DNA of 64,000 nucleotides from Cyrtodaria siliqua. Taxonomy: Eukaryota > Mollusca > Bivalvia > Adapedonta > Hiatellidae. This document shows positions 33,901 through 45,089 of the stretch, one piece after another (the stretch's first letter is position 1; every line of letters starts with the position of its first letter). Made by a program: the position numbers and the translations under genes. The stretch is from assembly GCA_037043455.1 (NCBI GenBank), contig JAWPHD010004391.1, positions 124,001 to 188,000 on the forward strand, given 5' to 3'. The notes under the pieces are model-generated. The model searched no databases. It had not been told where the DNA came from and was given only the letters and a program-made list of their open reading frames with translations.

Positions 33901-36900
33901 ACTGTGGTCTAGTGGTAGAGCGTTGGACCCATGATCCAAAAGTCGTGGGTTCGATTCCCGTCATTGCCATATGCGTTGTGTCCCTGAGCAAGACACTTTA
34001 TCTGCATTGCTTAGTACTGGTTCTACCCAGGAAGACATCGAGAGTGATTCAAATAAGTTCATAGAGCTTTCGTTACAATCGATGTAAAATAAATAAGTTT
34101 ACACTAAACTATATATATGAAACACGTGTATTCATGTAGAATTTATTTTAAGAAATATTTGTTTTTAGTTAAATGACGTCATCGATCTCGCCATCTTTGC
34201 GCCTAAAAGTGATTACTTTTTTTATAAGTAAATAAACATTTTCACAGAAAAATAACGTAAATTTTAAAAAGATTGTGATTCATAAATTGTTGGAGTATGA
34301 TTAATAAATTGTGCCTCAATTTTATTATTTTAATATAACTATATATACTTAACCTTTCCACAGCGCCATGATGGCCTCATACTTTCTGAAAGAAAAGCTG
34401 AATCTGCTGGGTAAGATTGGTTGTCTGCTGTGTATGATGGGAGCGACCCTGATCGTTGTACACTCGCCCCAGGAACAGGAAATACAGACCATGGAAGAAT
34501 TGCTGCAACGAATACTGGAACCAGGTAAACATCTGACAGAGTAATATGTGAATGAGCGTGTAAATAGACGAATAAGGAAAAAAGTAAACATTTACAGGCG
34601 GAGTAATAAAAGAATGAACGTGAAAAGAGACGAACAGGAAAGCAGGTAAACATTTGTCAGTCGGAGTAATGTAATAATAAACGTGTAAAGAGACGAACAG
34701 AGGAACCAGGTTACCATTGTCAGGTGGAGTATTATAAGAATGTGCGTGTACAGACGTGAACAGGGGAACCAGGTTAACATTGTCAGGTGGAATAATGTAC
34801 GTGTACAGACGCGAACAGGGGAACCGGGTTAACATTGTCAGTTGGAGTAATATAAGAATGTGCGAGTACAGACGCGAACAGGGGAACCAGGTTAACATTG
34901 TCAGGTGGAGTAATATAAGAATGTGCGAGTACAGACGCGAACAGGGGAACCAGGTTACCATTGTCAGGTGGAGTATTATAAGAATGTGCGTGTACAGACG
35001 TGAACAGGGGAACCAGGTTAACATTGTCAGGTGGAATAATGTACGTGTACAGACGCGAACAGGGGAACCGGGTTAACATTGTCAGTTGGAGTAATATAAG
35101 AATTTGCGAGTACAGACGCGAACAGGGGAACCAGGTTAACATTGTCAGGTGGAGTAATATAAGAATGTGCGAGTACAGACGCGAACAGGGGAACCAGGTT
35201 ACCATTGTCAGGTGGAGTATTATAAGAATGTGCGTGTACAGACGTGAACAGGGGAACCAGGTTAACATTGTCAGGTGGAATAATGTACGTGTACAGACGC
35301 GAACAGGGGAACCGGGTTAACATTGTCAGTTGGAGTAATATAAGAATGTGCGAGTACAGACGCGAACAGGGGAACCAGGTTAACATTGTCAGTTGGAGTA
35401 ATATAAGAATGTGCGAGTACAGACGCGAACAGGGGAACCAGGTTAACATTGTCAGTTGGAGTAATATAAGAATGTGCGAGTACAGACGCGAACAGGGGAA
35501 CCAGGTTAACATTGTCAGGTGGAGTAATATAAGAATGTGCGAGTACAGACGCGAACAGGGGAACCAGGTTAACATTGTCAGTTGGAGTAATATAAGAATG
35601 TGCGAGTACAGACGCGAACAGGGGAACCAGGTTAACATTGTCAGATGGAGTAATATAAGAATGTGCTAGTACAGACGCGAACAGGGGAACCAGGTAAACA
35701 TTGTCAGTTAGAGTAATATAAGAATGTGCGAGTACAGACGCGAACAGGGGAACCAGGTTATCATTGTCAGTTGGAGTAATATAAGAAGGTGCGTGTACAG
35801 ACGCGAACAGGGGAACCAGGTTAACATTGTCAGTTGGAGTAATATAAGAATGTGCGAGTACAGACGCGAACAGGGGAACCAGGTAAACATTGTCAGTTGG
35901 AGTAATATAAGAATGTGCGAGTACAGACGCGAACAGGGGAACCAGGTTAACTTTGTCAGTTGGAGTAATATAAGAAGGTGCGTATACAGACGCGAACAGG
36001 GGAACCAGGTTAACATTGTCAGTTGGAGTAATATAAGAATGTGCGAGTACAGACGCGAACAGGGGAACCAGGTAAACATTGTCAATTGGAGTAATATAAG
36101 AATGTGCGTGTACAGACGCGAACAGGGGAACCAGGTTAACATTGTCAGTTGGAGTAATATAAGAAGGTGCGTGTACAGACGCGAACAGGGGAACCAGGTT
36201 AACATTGTCAGGTGGAGTAATATAAGAATGTGCGTGTACAGACGCGAACAGTGTACAGACGCGAACAGGGGAACCAGGTAAACATTGTCAGTTGGAGTAA
36301 TATAAGAAGGTGCGTGTATAGACGCGAACAGGGGAACCAGGTTAACATTGCCAGGTGGAGTAATATAAGAATGTGCGTTTACAGACGCGAACAGGGGAAC
36401 CAGGTTAACATTGTCAGGTGGAGTAATATAAGAATGTGCGTGTACAGACGCGAACAGGGGAACCAGGTTAACATTGTCAGGTGGAGTAATATAAAAATGT
36501 GCGTGTACAGACGCGAACAGGGGAACCAGGTAAACATTGTCAGTCGGAGTAATATAAGAATGTGCGAGTACAGACGCGAACAGGGGAACCAGGTTAACAT
36601 TGTCAGTTGGAGTAATATAAGAATGTGCGTGTACAGACGCGAACAGGGGAACCAGGTAAACATTGTCAGGTGGAGTAATATAAGAATGTGCGTGTACAGA
36701 CGCGAACAGGGGAACCAGGTTAACATTGTAAGGTGGAGTAATATAAGAATGTGCGTGTACAGACGCGAACAGGGGAACCAGGTAAACATTGTCAGTTGGA
36801 GTAATATAAGAATGTGCGTGTACAGACGCGAACAGGGGAACCAGGTTAACATTGTCAGTTGGAGTAATATAAGAATGTGCGTGTACAGACGCGAACAGGG

Positions 36901-39900
36901 GAACCAGGTTAACATTGTCAGGTGGAGTAATATAAAAATGTGCGTGTACAGACGCGAACAGGGGAACCAGGTAAACATTGTCAGGTGGAGTAATATAAGA
37001 ATGTGCGTGTACAGACGCGAACAGGGGAACCAGGTAAACATTGTCAGTTTGAGTAATATAAGAATGTGCGTGTACAGACGCGAACAGGGGAACCAGGTTA
37101 ACATTGTCAGTCGGAGTAATATAAGAATGTGCGAGTACAGACGCGAACAGGGGAACCAGGTTAACATTGTCAGGTGGAGTAATATAAGAATGTGCGTGTA
37201 CAGACGCGAACAGGGGAACCAGGTTAACATTGTCAGTTGGAGTAATATAAGAATGTGCGTGTACAGACGCGAACAGGGGAACCAGGTAAACATTGTCAGT
37301 TGGAATAATATAATAATGTACATGTACAGACGCGAACAGGGGAACCAGGTAAACATTGTCAGTTGGAATAATATAATAATGTACATATACAGACGCGAAC
37401 AGGGGAACCAGGTAAACATTGTCAGTTGGAGTAATATAAGAATGTGCGTGTACAGACGCGAACAGGGGAACCAGGTTAACATTGTCAGACGGAGTAATAT
37501 AAGAATGTGCGTGTACATACGCGAACAAGGGAACAGGTTAACATTGTCAGACGGAGTTATATAAGAATGTGCGTGTACAGACGCGAACAAGGGAACCAGG
37601 TTAACATTGTCAGACGGAGTAATATAAGAATGTGCGTGTACATACGCGAACAAGGGAACAGGTTAACATTGTCAGACGGAGTAATATAATAATGAGCGTG
37701 TAAAGAGACGAACAAGGGAACCAGGTTAACATTGTCAGGTGGAGTAATATAAGAATGTGCGTGTACAGACGCGAACAGGGGAACCAGGTTAACATTGTCA
37801 GACGGAGTAATATAAGAATGTGCGTGTACATACGCGAACAAGGGAACAGGTTAACATTGTCAGACGGAGTTATATAATAATGAGCGTGTAAAGAGACGAA
37901 CAAGGGAACCAGGTTAACATTGTCAGACGCAGTAATATAATAATGAGCGTGTAAAGAGACGAACAGGGGAACCAGGTTAACATTGTCAGGTGGAGTGACA
38001 TAAGAGAATGTGCGTGTACAGACGCGAACAGGCAACCAGGCAAACAATGTCAGGCAGAGTAATATAATAATTAGCATGTACGAACAGGCAACCAGGTAAA
38101 CAATGTCAGGCGGGGTAATATAATAATTAGCGTGTAAAGAGACGAACAGGCATCCAGGTAAGCAATATCAGGCCGGGTAATATAATAATTAGCGTGTAAA
38201 GAGACGAACAGGCAACCAGGTAAACAATGTCAGGCGGGGTTATATAACAATTAACTTGTAATGAGACGAACAGGCAACCAGGTAAACAATGTCAGGCGGG
38301 GTTATATAACAATTAGCTTGTAATGAGACGAACAGGCAACCAGGTAAACAATGTCAGACGGAGTAATATAAGAGTGAAAATGTCATGAGACAAACACGGT
38401 TCCGGGTAAACATTGTCAGATGGGCAGAGTAACATATGAATGAAAGTGTAATGCAACGGAAAAAAGAACCAGGCGATTAATGTCAGCATGAGGGTATAAA
38501 ACGGTAAATAATACCAGGTGGAGTTTTAGAAGAAAGAGAGTGTAAATAAATGAAAGCATATGCAAACAACGTTGGAGACACCAAGTGTTTTTCATGTTTT
38601 TTGGTGTCCATACTTTGCTTTTCCTGGTACATGTTACTTGTTGTGTATGCGTATGTTTTGGTTGACTGTGTTCTGTGAATGCTGCATTTCCTGTTAGAAT
38701 TTTACGCCTACTTTCATGAAAAGTAAACTGCATCTAAGAATTTGTTCGAGACACTGCACTATGGTTTACTATTTACCGCATGTAATCGTTGTTAAAACAA
38801 TAGTTCACGAGAGATAGGCGTAATAAGCGTTAGAGAATGAGTGAAGACACTATTGAAGCTGTCCTAGAGATAAACGAAACCAACCCTGATAAAACAGTTA
38901 CATACCAAAACAGTTTGTATATGATAGCTATATACAGAAGCATACGCTATTATATGTATAACGTTTTAAGCAATTGCCGTCGACGCCGTAAACAGATTGA
39001 TTTAGTTGTCTTGGTTAAAACTTAAAAGTAATGAATGGATTATTTCAGAGTTGAACAGTTAAAAGCATTTCTACTGTGTTGTATATAGTTTTTAATTGTA
39101 AATTAAACATCTTGACCGTTTGTGAAGAAACAAATTTGAAACCGGAAGCACGTGACCGTATTATTTTTTTTGGAAAGTATTTCTGACCATCCCCATTTAG
39201 TTCGTCGAAATAATAATGAAGTTTTCCTCTTTGTTTATTTATAAATTGATTTTCTATCTGTCTTTTTGATTTGGATAGCAGGTGTTCTGTCTCAGCCAAT
39301 CGGAAACAATAACAGAATGTCGGCAAATGTCAAACTTTAAGAGAACTGTTCTGGACGTTTGTTTTGAAAACAAACAAGCGTCGCAGATGATCTACACTAC
39401 ATATCTTGCAACTGAGTAATTTCATTTTACTTTTTCAGGTGTCATAGTGACGTGTGTTGTGTTGATAGGCATTGCTCTGATCACCATAATATTTCTGGCG
39501 CCAAGGTATGGACAAAAGAACGTGTTGGTGTATGTTACGGTGTGCTCTACCTTAGGCTCGTTCACCGTCATGGGTGCCAAAGGAGTAGGTGTGGCTATCA
39601 AAGAAACCATTAATGGACGAAATGAGTTTTTAAATGTACTTACATATGTGATGATAGCCATTGTGATAGGATGCAGTTTAATAGAACTTGTTTTTCTAAA
39701 CAAAGCATTAGACACGTTCAATACAGCGATAGTAACCCCTACATACTATGTTTTGTTTACATCGTGTGTTGTAATGTTCTCCTTAGTTTTGTTCAAGGAG
39801 TTCGGCAGCATGTCATTGGAAGACATCATGGGAGACTTCATTGGTTTCTTGACAATTGTGTGTGGTATATTCTTACTTAACGCATTTAAAAACATGGATG

Positions 39901-40196
39901 TGTCGCTTAGAAACTTACCTAAAGCTCAGAAGAGGACATTATCTCATAGTTCTCAAAATGGCGACGTCCTGACAATCGGAAACCATGACGACCATCATCT
40001 TCTCGAGGAGAACGAGAACAACAGTCACGATGAGGATAATCAGATAGAAACCGTGGCAGTGTTTGATAATCAGATAGAGACCGTGGCTGTGTTCATGGAT
40101 GAAGACGACGAATCAACAAATATATTTCAGGACGAGCCAACAAAGTTCACAGACGTCTATACTCCGGACAGGAACAGTAACATACCAGTTGTATGA
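30722..40196 (+). CDS. NIPA-like: NIPA-family magnesium transporter, exons 1-5 (copy A 3' end)
   Basis: Five exons join to 440 residues: 30722-30977, 32054-32110, 33033-33123, 34364-34524, 39439-40196. NIPA proteins are multi-pass membrane Mg2+ transporters of the plasma membrane and early endosomes. Recognised family blocks are SSFILKKKGLL (residues 65-75), YLKEWLWWAG (92-101), FAPATLVTPLGALSV (118-132), SYFLKEKLNLLGK (140-152), PRYGQKNVLVYVTVCS (210-225), NKALDTFNTAIVTPTYYV (276-293) and GIFLLNAFK (331-339). About nine membrane segments are expected, the first near 49-69. The first 48 residues carry four N-glycosylation sequons (N3, N17, N25, N29), as in NIPAL1-type members. The tail (347-440) is acidic and holds a tandem DNQIETVAVF pair (388-407). 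An in-frame TAA lies just before the ATG, which fixes the start unless an upstream exon exists. I cannot assign a specific NIPA paralogue. Confidence 0.93.
30978..32053 (+). other. NIPA intron 1
   Basis: GT...AG intron of 1076 bp, ending TTTTTCAG. AT-rich with no recognisable gene or repeat family inside. Confidence 0.85.
32054..32110 (+). CDS. NIPA-like: NIPA exon 2
   Basis: A 57-bp exon encoding GDGGFTYLKEWLWWAGMII, the family's strongly conserved segment before membrane helix 2. The acceptor is TTTTTCAG|GTGATG and the donor ATAA|GTAAGG. Both boundaries are phase 1. Because it is the last unduplicated exon, its donor could pair with exon 3 of either cassette. Confidence 0.9.
32111..33032 (+). 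other. NIPA intron 2 (to exon 3A)
   Basis: 922-bp GT...AG intron ending TTTCTTTACAG. The left boundary of the tandem duplication is inside it. About 500 bp (roughly 32180-32700) is missing from the corresponding place in block B. Confidence 0.8.
33033..33123 (+). CDS. NIPA-like: NIPA exon 3A
   Basis: 91 bp, acceptor TTTACAG|TGATTG, donor ACAAG|GTACCC. Encodes IVGEIMNFLAYLFAPATLVT and PLGALSVIT, the most conserved core of NIPA proteins (membrane helices 2-3). Two silent differences separate it from exon 3B. Confidence 0.92.
33124..34363 (+). other. NIPA intron 3A
   Basis: 1240 bp, ending CTTTCCACAG. It contains the SINE at 33894-34105, which intron 3B (48121-49116, 996 bp) lacks. No other element is visible. 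Confidence 0.85.
33894..34105 (+). mobile_element. tRNA-Met-like SINE, family 2, intact, in intron 3A
   Basis: The head reads GTGGTCTAGTGGTAGAGCGT (A-box) and GTCGTGGGTTCGATTCCCGT (B-box). The arm TTGGA-CCCATGA-TCCAA places CAT at the anticodon. The body contains GCAAGACACTTTATCTGC and TTCTACCCAGGAAGACATCG, and the tail AATAAATAAG. AAACTA flanks both ends (33888-33893, 34106-34111) as a probable 6-bp target duplication. The homologous intron of block B has only TTCAAACAATATACATG at 48872-48888, an empty site. Confidence 0.88.
34364..34524 (+). CDS. NIPA-like: NIPA exon 4A
   Basis: 161 bp, acceptor TTTCCACAG|CGCC, donor GGAACCAG|GTAAAC. Encodes residues 136-188: SYFLKEKLNLLGKIGC, a membrane helix, then VVHSPQEQEIQTMEELLQRI. 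Reading past the donor gives an in-frame TAA at 34542-34544, so use of any later donor would truncate the protein. Exon 4B differs by one silent base. Confidence 0.92.
34525..38405. repeat. 63-bp minisatellite in intron 4A, about 60 units
   Basis: The array starts at the exon 4 donor itself. The typical unit is GTTAACATTGTCAGTTGGAG, TAATATAAGAATGTGCGAGT, ACAGACGCGAACAGGGGAAC, CAG. Its last bases (GAACAGGGGAACCAG|GTWAAC) resemble the exon 4 end and donor (GGAACCAG|GTAAAC). The first three units are the most diverged. Units after about 37680 shift to a second type with AAAGAGACGAACAGGCAACC. Because 63 is divisible by three, frames up to 606 residues stay open on both strands; they are artefacts. 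Confidence 0.95.
34745..35476. repeat. 244-bp higher-order repeat inside array A
   Basis: A four-unit block (three of 63 bp and one shortened to 55 bp by loss of eight bases around GGTGGAATAATGTACG) repeats about three times with a 244-bp period. Identical short frames begin at 34756, 35000 and 35244. Confidence 0.85.
38560..38720 (+). mobile_element. Penelope-like terminal fragment in intron 4A
   Basis: TTGACTGTGTTCTGTGAATG and CTGCATTTCCTGTTAGAATT resemble the ends near 29850 and 47455. The same fragment is in intron 4B near 53990-54040, so it predates the duplication. Confidence 0.5.
38837..39025 (+). CDS. Small open frame in intron 4A, unknown
   Basis: A 62-residue frame starting MSEDTIEAVLEINETNPDKT, with a basic stretch CRRRRKQ. 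It recurs at 54169-54357 with an identical predicted protein and one silent difference. No family is recognised, and it has no clear promoter or splice role. With copies this young, identity alone is weak evidence for coding. It may be chance, or part of an old element within the intron. Confidence 0.2.
   Translation: MSEDTIEAVLEINETNPDKTVTYQNSLYMIAIYRSIRYYMYNVLSNCRRRRKQIDLVVLVKT
39439..40196 (+). CDS. NIPA-like: NIPA terminal exon 5A
   Basis: 758 coding bp after acceptor TTTTTCAG|GTGTCA. It encodes residues 190-440: the remaining membrane helices, the FNTAIVTPTYYV motif and the acidic tail, ending ...NSNIPVV then TGA. The frame upstream of the acceptor is closed by a TAA at about 39417, unlike in copy B. 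Confidence 0.93.
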
Positions 40197-43000
40197 TGAT
40201 TGATATATATATATTTATATATATATTGCTTCTTGTTCTGTCAATGTAAATAGTTGTATCACTGTAACAAGGAATTGTCTTAATCACTCGGATTTTTAAG
40301 TGAACAGAATTTGATATTTTTGTAAAGAGTATATTTTCTTACTTCTTAATCTATATGTATTTTTTTACCACTCACAAAACCATGAAAACAATGTTTACCA
40401 ATTTAAACATTTTATATACATTTCGAATAATGATGGCTTAGTCCTAATACAAAGAGGGGGAGAAGATCAATTGTATAGGTAAATCACTGTTAGACATACA
40501 ATTGTCATGAGACAATGGTGTTATTCAGTTTTGAATCAGATGATGAGGCCCTCCCAATACAGCGTATGTATAAAGTCAACATATTAAAACAAAAAATAAT
40601 GTATTTCATTAGTTGTGTGTTTGATTTTATTTTTTATCATAAAAACAATTATCTACAACGTTTTATATTTAGTACAGTTAAATTGTTATTTTTTTTTTCT
40701 TCATAAAAGTGAAGTTCAAGGTATTATACATTCCATATAACAATGCTATTTAAAGAAAACACTTTACTCCCGCCGCAATTATATACACGAACTAGTTGGT
40801 CTGTAACTTATTATCAGTAAATAAGCAAGCTTTCCATGCTTTTTCCATGCTTTTTCCATGATCTTTTAGCGTTGGGAAATAGGTCCTTAATTAAGTATAA
40901 TTAATATTTTTATTTGGGGTCGAAACTATTTAGGCAATTGGACAGTTGCTTGCCATGCCCTAATATCACTGCCTTGATGGTGTTCTAAATAAAGAACCTT
41001 TAGTTTTCATTAGCTGTTACCAATGACCTTATTTTGAGTTAAATATATCGTACGCCTTTTTTTCAGCGTCCGTAGATAACTATTGAAAGGAACCCGACAT
41101 AAAATGAAATTATTTTAACATGTCCAAGTTACTGTCTATTAACGTAACTTCAAAATAGTTTTCTTCTGATCAGAGACCTTACCATCCAAAACGACGTTTG
41201 TTGACTGAAAATTGAATAGACTGACAAACATTTACACGTATTTGAGTAGTTAACTTATTTATATAGATAATAGATATTCAGCGCACAAACTGGACACAGT
41301 ATAATTTATTTAAAGTATGATATTACAGATTCTCCGCTCTGCAGTAGTGTGTGTTTGTGTGCGCGGCCGTGTGTTTGTCTACGCGGACACATGTCGTATG
41401 TTTGTATGCGCGCCGTGTGTTTGTGTGCACGGTTATATGTCTGTTTGAGCTCCGCCTGTTTGAGTTTGCTGTTGAATGTTTATGTGAGCGGCCGTATGTT
41501 TGTGCCCCAAATCATATTTATAAGACGATGAAAGAAACTAACAATGTTTATAAATGATATATATGTTCATTATGTTTGACGTACGTTTCAGTTATATTGA
41601 AAGAGAACTCGTAACATTCCATAAATATTTAGTAAAGACTTTTACAGCCGAACCAAAAAAAACAATCCATTCTGTAGAAAAAGAAAAGCAGGAATATTGC
41701 GTATCTTTTCACACACAATTATTAACGACTTCAGTATGCATTGAAATAAAAGCTGATGTTTGTGTGCGGAAGTATTTTGAATATCCATGTGAGTACATGT
41801 TTACCGGATGGCATTAATCAAGGAAATATATTCGGCCCATATATTCCAAATGAAATGTATCTAAGAAATGTGTTTTATGTTGTCATCCGTTCCTTTTGTT
41901 GTTGTCATTTACTAACAAGTAATGCTCATTGTAGCAGCAACATAGACCACGTGATCTTTGTGTACTCGGACCAGGATGGCCACGGAGTCTTGAAAAACAT
42001 GAAAACAGGCAAAATGGCAAAAATAAATTCCCTGCATGGAAAAATCAGGGAATTTTATTTCTGCATTAAAAACAATACAAAATTAACTGTGATCAAGTAA
42101 TTGACACTCCTCAGGCAGAAAATAATAATAATGATTTTTTTTCTATGAAAATGATTTCCATATTAATACATACAAGTTATAAACATTTTAAATGGTATTC
42201 ATCGTCTTAAATAGTTTGAACATGCTATAAAGAAACATTTAAAAAGGTGAATGTATCGCTTTAAGGACCGGATGGAGGCGGTAAATCCTCTTACCTTAAT
42301 CAGGGAAATCCAATGCTGGGTCAGGGAAAACATCAGGGGAAATATCAGGGTATTTTATTTTGAGATTCCTGTGGCCACCGTGTCCGACATGCAGTAGAAA
42401 ATGTCTCTTTTTAAATGCGAATATGTTGCACCAAGTAGGATCTCCATCATGTTCATTTTGTCATTTTTATCAAGCTCATTCAATGTCTTCATCATGACAC
42501 CGTGTATCCAAACGTGGAAATGTGGCTACATCGTAAAGGGAGTGTCGAATGTAGAATTTGCAGCAACTCTGCAGTTCTGCAGGTTAGAAGGTTCTAGGCC
42601 CATCCTCCATATTTGATCGCGACGTAAATGAAGGATTAGCGTGACGTGCTCATTCTCGTTATGCGCCATATTTATAGGTTATTAAGATTTGTATTGGGAT
42701 ATATGCACGAGTTCTTTTGCGTATTAATATTGCACGACTTTAGGAGCGCAATATTTATGCGCAAAAGAAGAGTATGCAAATGCGTATGCAATAAAACCGT
42801 TTATGTGTTGGTGCGCCGTAAAACCCAATTCAATTCAATTCGATGCACCAATAACGATAACCCTTTATATATGTACATATGTGCTATCAAACAAGTCGTT
42901 ATTAATGCTCTTACCAAATTGTAACACTCATAATATTTTTTGTTTTGTTTTGTCTCATATATGTTGTTCCAATATGCGTTTTAACGATTTACGTTAGAAT
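40197..43000. other. 3' flank of copy A, no gene
   Basis: Includes the 3' UTR and downstream sequence, all mirrored in block B. A TA run lies at 40203-40226. AATAAA near 40988 could be a polyadenylation signal. There is a GT/CG-rich stretch at 41340-41500. TCAGGGAAA motifs recur near 42050-42360. Frames at 41554-42100 are similar but not better kept in block B and have no domain. Confidence 0.45.
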
Positions 43001-43168
43001 AATATGCATATCAAAACTAAACCAAGACACAATGTATTTTATGTAGGAGAAACGTTTTTGCGATGTTCAGTTGTATGTAACATTAGGAGAATTCTACACA
43101 AACGATATGATGTTGATCGTCGTATCTCCGTATTAAAACTGTTTAATGAACAAAACATATCAGTGTAA
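42900..43168 (+). pseudogene. Possible Penelope-like GIY-YIG remnant, copy A
   Basis: Interrupted frames read CNTHNIFCFVLSHICCSNMR, then VFYVGETFLRCS, then RISVLKLFNEQNISV and a stop. The order Cys-rich strand, YVGET, then an HFN-like block resembles the GIY-YIG endonuclease module of Penelope-like elements. There is extra sequence between the first two parts, so I am only moderately sure. The same remnant is at 58535-58788. Confidence 0.4.
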
Positions 43169-44333
43169 GTGTATGAGTCGTACAGTTGCTTTTAGTTAGC
43201 ATGTACACATTGGGCAATAATGTGTACATTAAATGGTAGTTCTGGCCCCATGTTCACGAACAAACTTAAGTTACATATTAAGCTTAAGCTAACAACTGAA
43301 GTATTTCTTCAAGCTATAACTTTTTGTAATTAATGTTTTTCATTGGGATACTTTCAGGACTGTTGTAATCTTATGTTTATTTATATAAGTATGAAATTAC
43401 CATTAATTGCAAGTCCATTAAATATGATTTCAAAAAGAAGTTAGTGTTGAGCTTGAGCTTGACATATGAGTTTGTTTGTGAACTTGGGGCCTGGCATATG
43501 AGTTTGTTTGTGAACTTTGGGCCTGACAGATGAGTTTGTAACTAGGGGCCTGACCATTTTTCAGATTCTTACGGTTTTTTATAACTAAAATAATGTTTAA
43601 ATTCTCAGTAGCGATCAGATAAACATTTACCATTTTAAATCGATTTGTATACAACAGCAAAGACAAAGCATAGCGTCTCTCAGGACCAGTTATGGTGGAC
43701 TCTTCACCAACTTGTTCATGGTACATTGGTTAAGAGTAAATGTGAACTATATCGAGCACGTAAATGTCCATATTATGCACGCAAATGTCGGTGTATATCA
43801 TGCACGAGAATGTAAAAACGGAAACCAGTCACAATGTTAACTGTATATAAGCATACATATATAGGAATACCTATTGGTTACCTTCAACATCCACCGTTAA
43901 TTTCATTTAAGATATTTACTGATGTATATGTAGATCAGTGCATATCAAGGGACTGCATTTGAACTTTGTGATTTCACTGTCAAAATGTTCCTTTTTTTAT
44001 TTTTTTTGGAAAGGATAAACTTACATAAACGGAGTAGCTGTTTTCCCGGATACTGAAAATAAATCCGGGTTCCAATCAACTTACACGTATTTAAATGAAC
44101 CTTTTAAAATAGTTTTCCATGTTTTATATTACCTGTATTGTTATAGTTGTTTTATTTTATTGTTTTTTTTTTATTTTATTAATGACATAATGTAATTTTA
44201 AAAGAAAAAAAAATGTAAGTTTTATTTTGTCTTCTTTCTTTGTTACCCCATTTCCCCCCTATGATTCATGTATACATTGGTTGACACGCGACTACATGAT
44301 ATGTACAACCAAGAATATGATATTTCAATACAT

Positions 44334-44450
44334 ACTGAAAAGGGGATCCTTTGGAAGCAACACACACAAACAAGAGAGAAAAGTAGCAGACCCGGTTGTA
44401 GTGAGTCCGTTCATGAGAGGTAATCTAAGGTACTACATATTCTAAGCCAC
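44334..44450. repeat. Dispersed repeat shared with 18450-18565
   Basis: ACACAAACAAGAGAGAAAAG, TAGCAGACC and GAGTCCGTTCATGAGAGGTA match the earlier copy. It begins a segment (about 44360-45190) that is absent from block B at about 59985. Confidence 0.6.
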
Positions 44451-44539
44451 GAAGGTTGTGCTTGATGATCCAAAAGGACCAACCAGTACTAACACTTCAG
44501 CCCGTTCAAGATGTTATTTATGTGTTATACTTATATTGT

Positions 44540-44795
44540 CTATTCATGTTGTCTTGTTTTCATATAGCACAGAAACAAGCAATAACTACACTGATGAACA
44601 AAAGGCGAGATATGACACAACAAACACAAACGGGGTGGCAATATGGCTACTGCGTTGGAATTGTCAATGACCAGAAAGATCGCTTGGGGTTTAAACTAGG
44701 TTCTATTGTTCTCCAAACCTCACTTATACTCTACCGTCATCCCAATACAACGGGACAAAACCATTAAGGATACGACAAGACGAGATTTAAGACAA
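44540..44795 (-). mobile_element. Penelope-like 3' UTR fragment
   Basis: ATGGCTACTGCGTTGGAATT, GGGGTTTAAACTAGGTTCTA, CTCTACCGTCATCCCAATAC and GGATACGACAAGACGAG match parts of the element's 3' UTR seen at 45760-46100. No coding sequence. Confidence 0.55.
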
Positions 44796-45089
44796 ACATC
44801 AAGCAAACAAAATATTTTCTGCGCCGAAATAAAAAAAATTAGGTCCAGTAAGATTGAATTTACTATCTCGGGATTAAACAATTATGATTTACAGTTGATA
44901 TATACTCATGTTTTATTGACATACAATAATTGCTATAAGCCGACTGTTTAATTGAAATGTGTCGCCCCATAGCAATTTGAAGATATGTTTTACTACGACT
45001 GACTACTAATAACGATATATAGTATTATTAAATAATTACTATCAACCTTTAGGCTTTAGAATATTAGCTTTAGAAATATAGCTTTAAGT

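Noticed and set aside
33897..33970. Functional tRNA-Met gene
   Set aside because: The A- and B-boxes are good but the tRNA-like part is fused to a SINE body shared with 23855-24100 and is flanked by a target-site duplication.
34377..37841. Very long ORFs (up to 606 residues) on both strands of array A
   Set aside because: The 63-bp unit equals 21 codons and lacks stops in several frames, so open frames appear on both strands with perfect 21-residue periodicity. They lie inside an intron and show no domain.
41756..42100. Conserved downstream gene after NIPA (also 57383-57802)
   Set aside because: Frames differ in length and end between blocks, carry no domain, and are as diverged as the flanking non-coding sequence.
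44227..44951. Overlapping small genes at 44227-44951
   Set aside because: They overlap a dispersed repeat and Penelope-like 3' UTR sequence; none has a domain.
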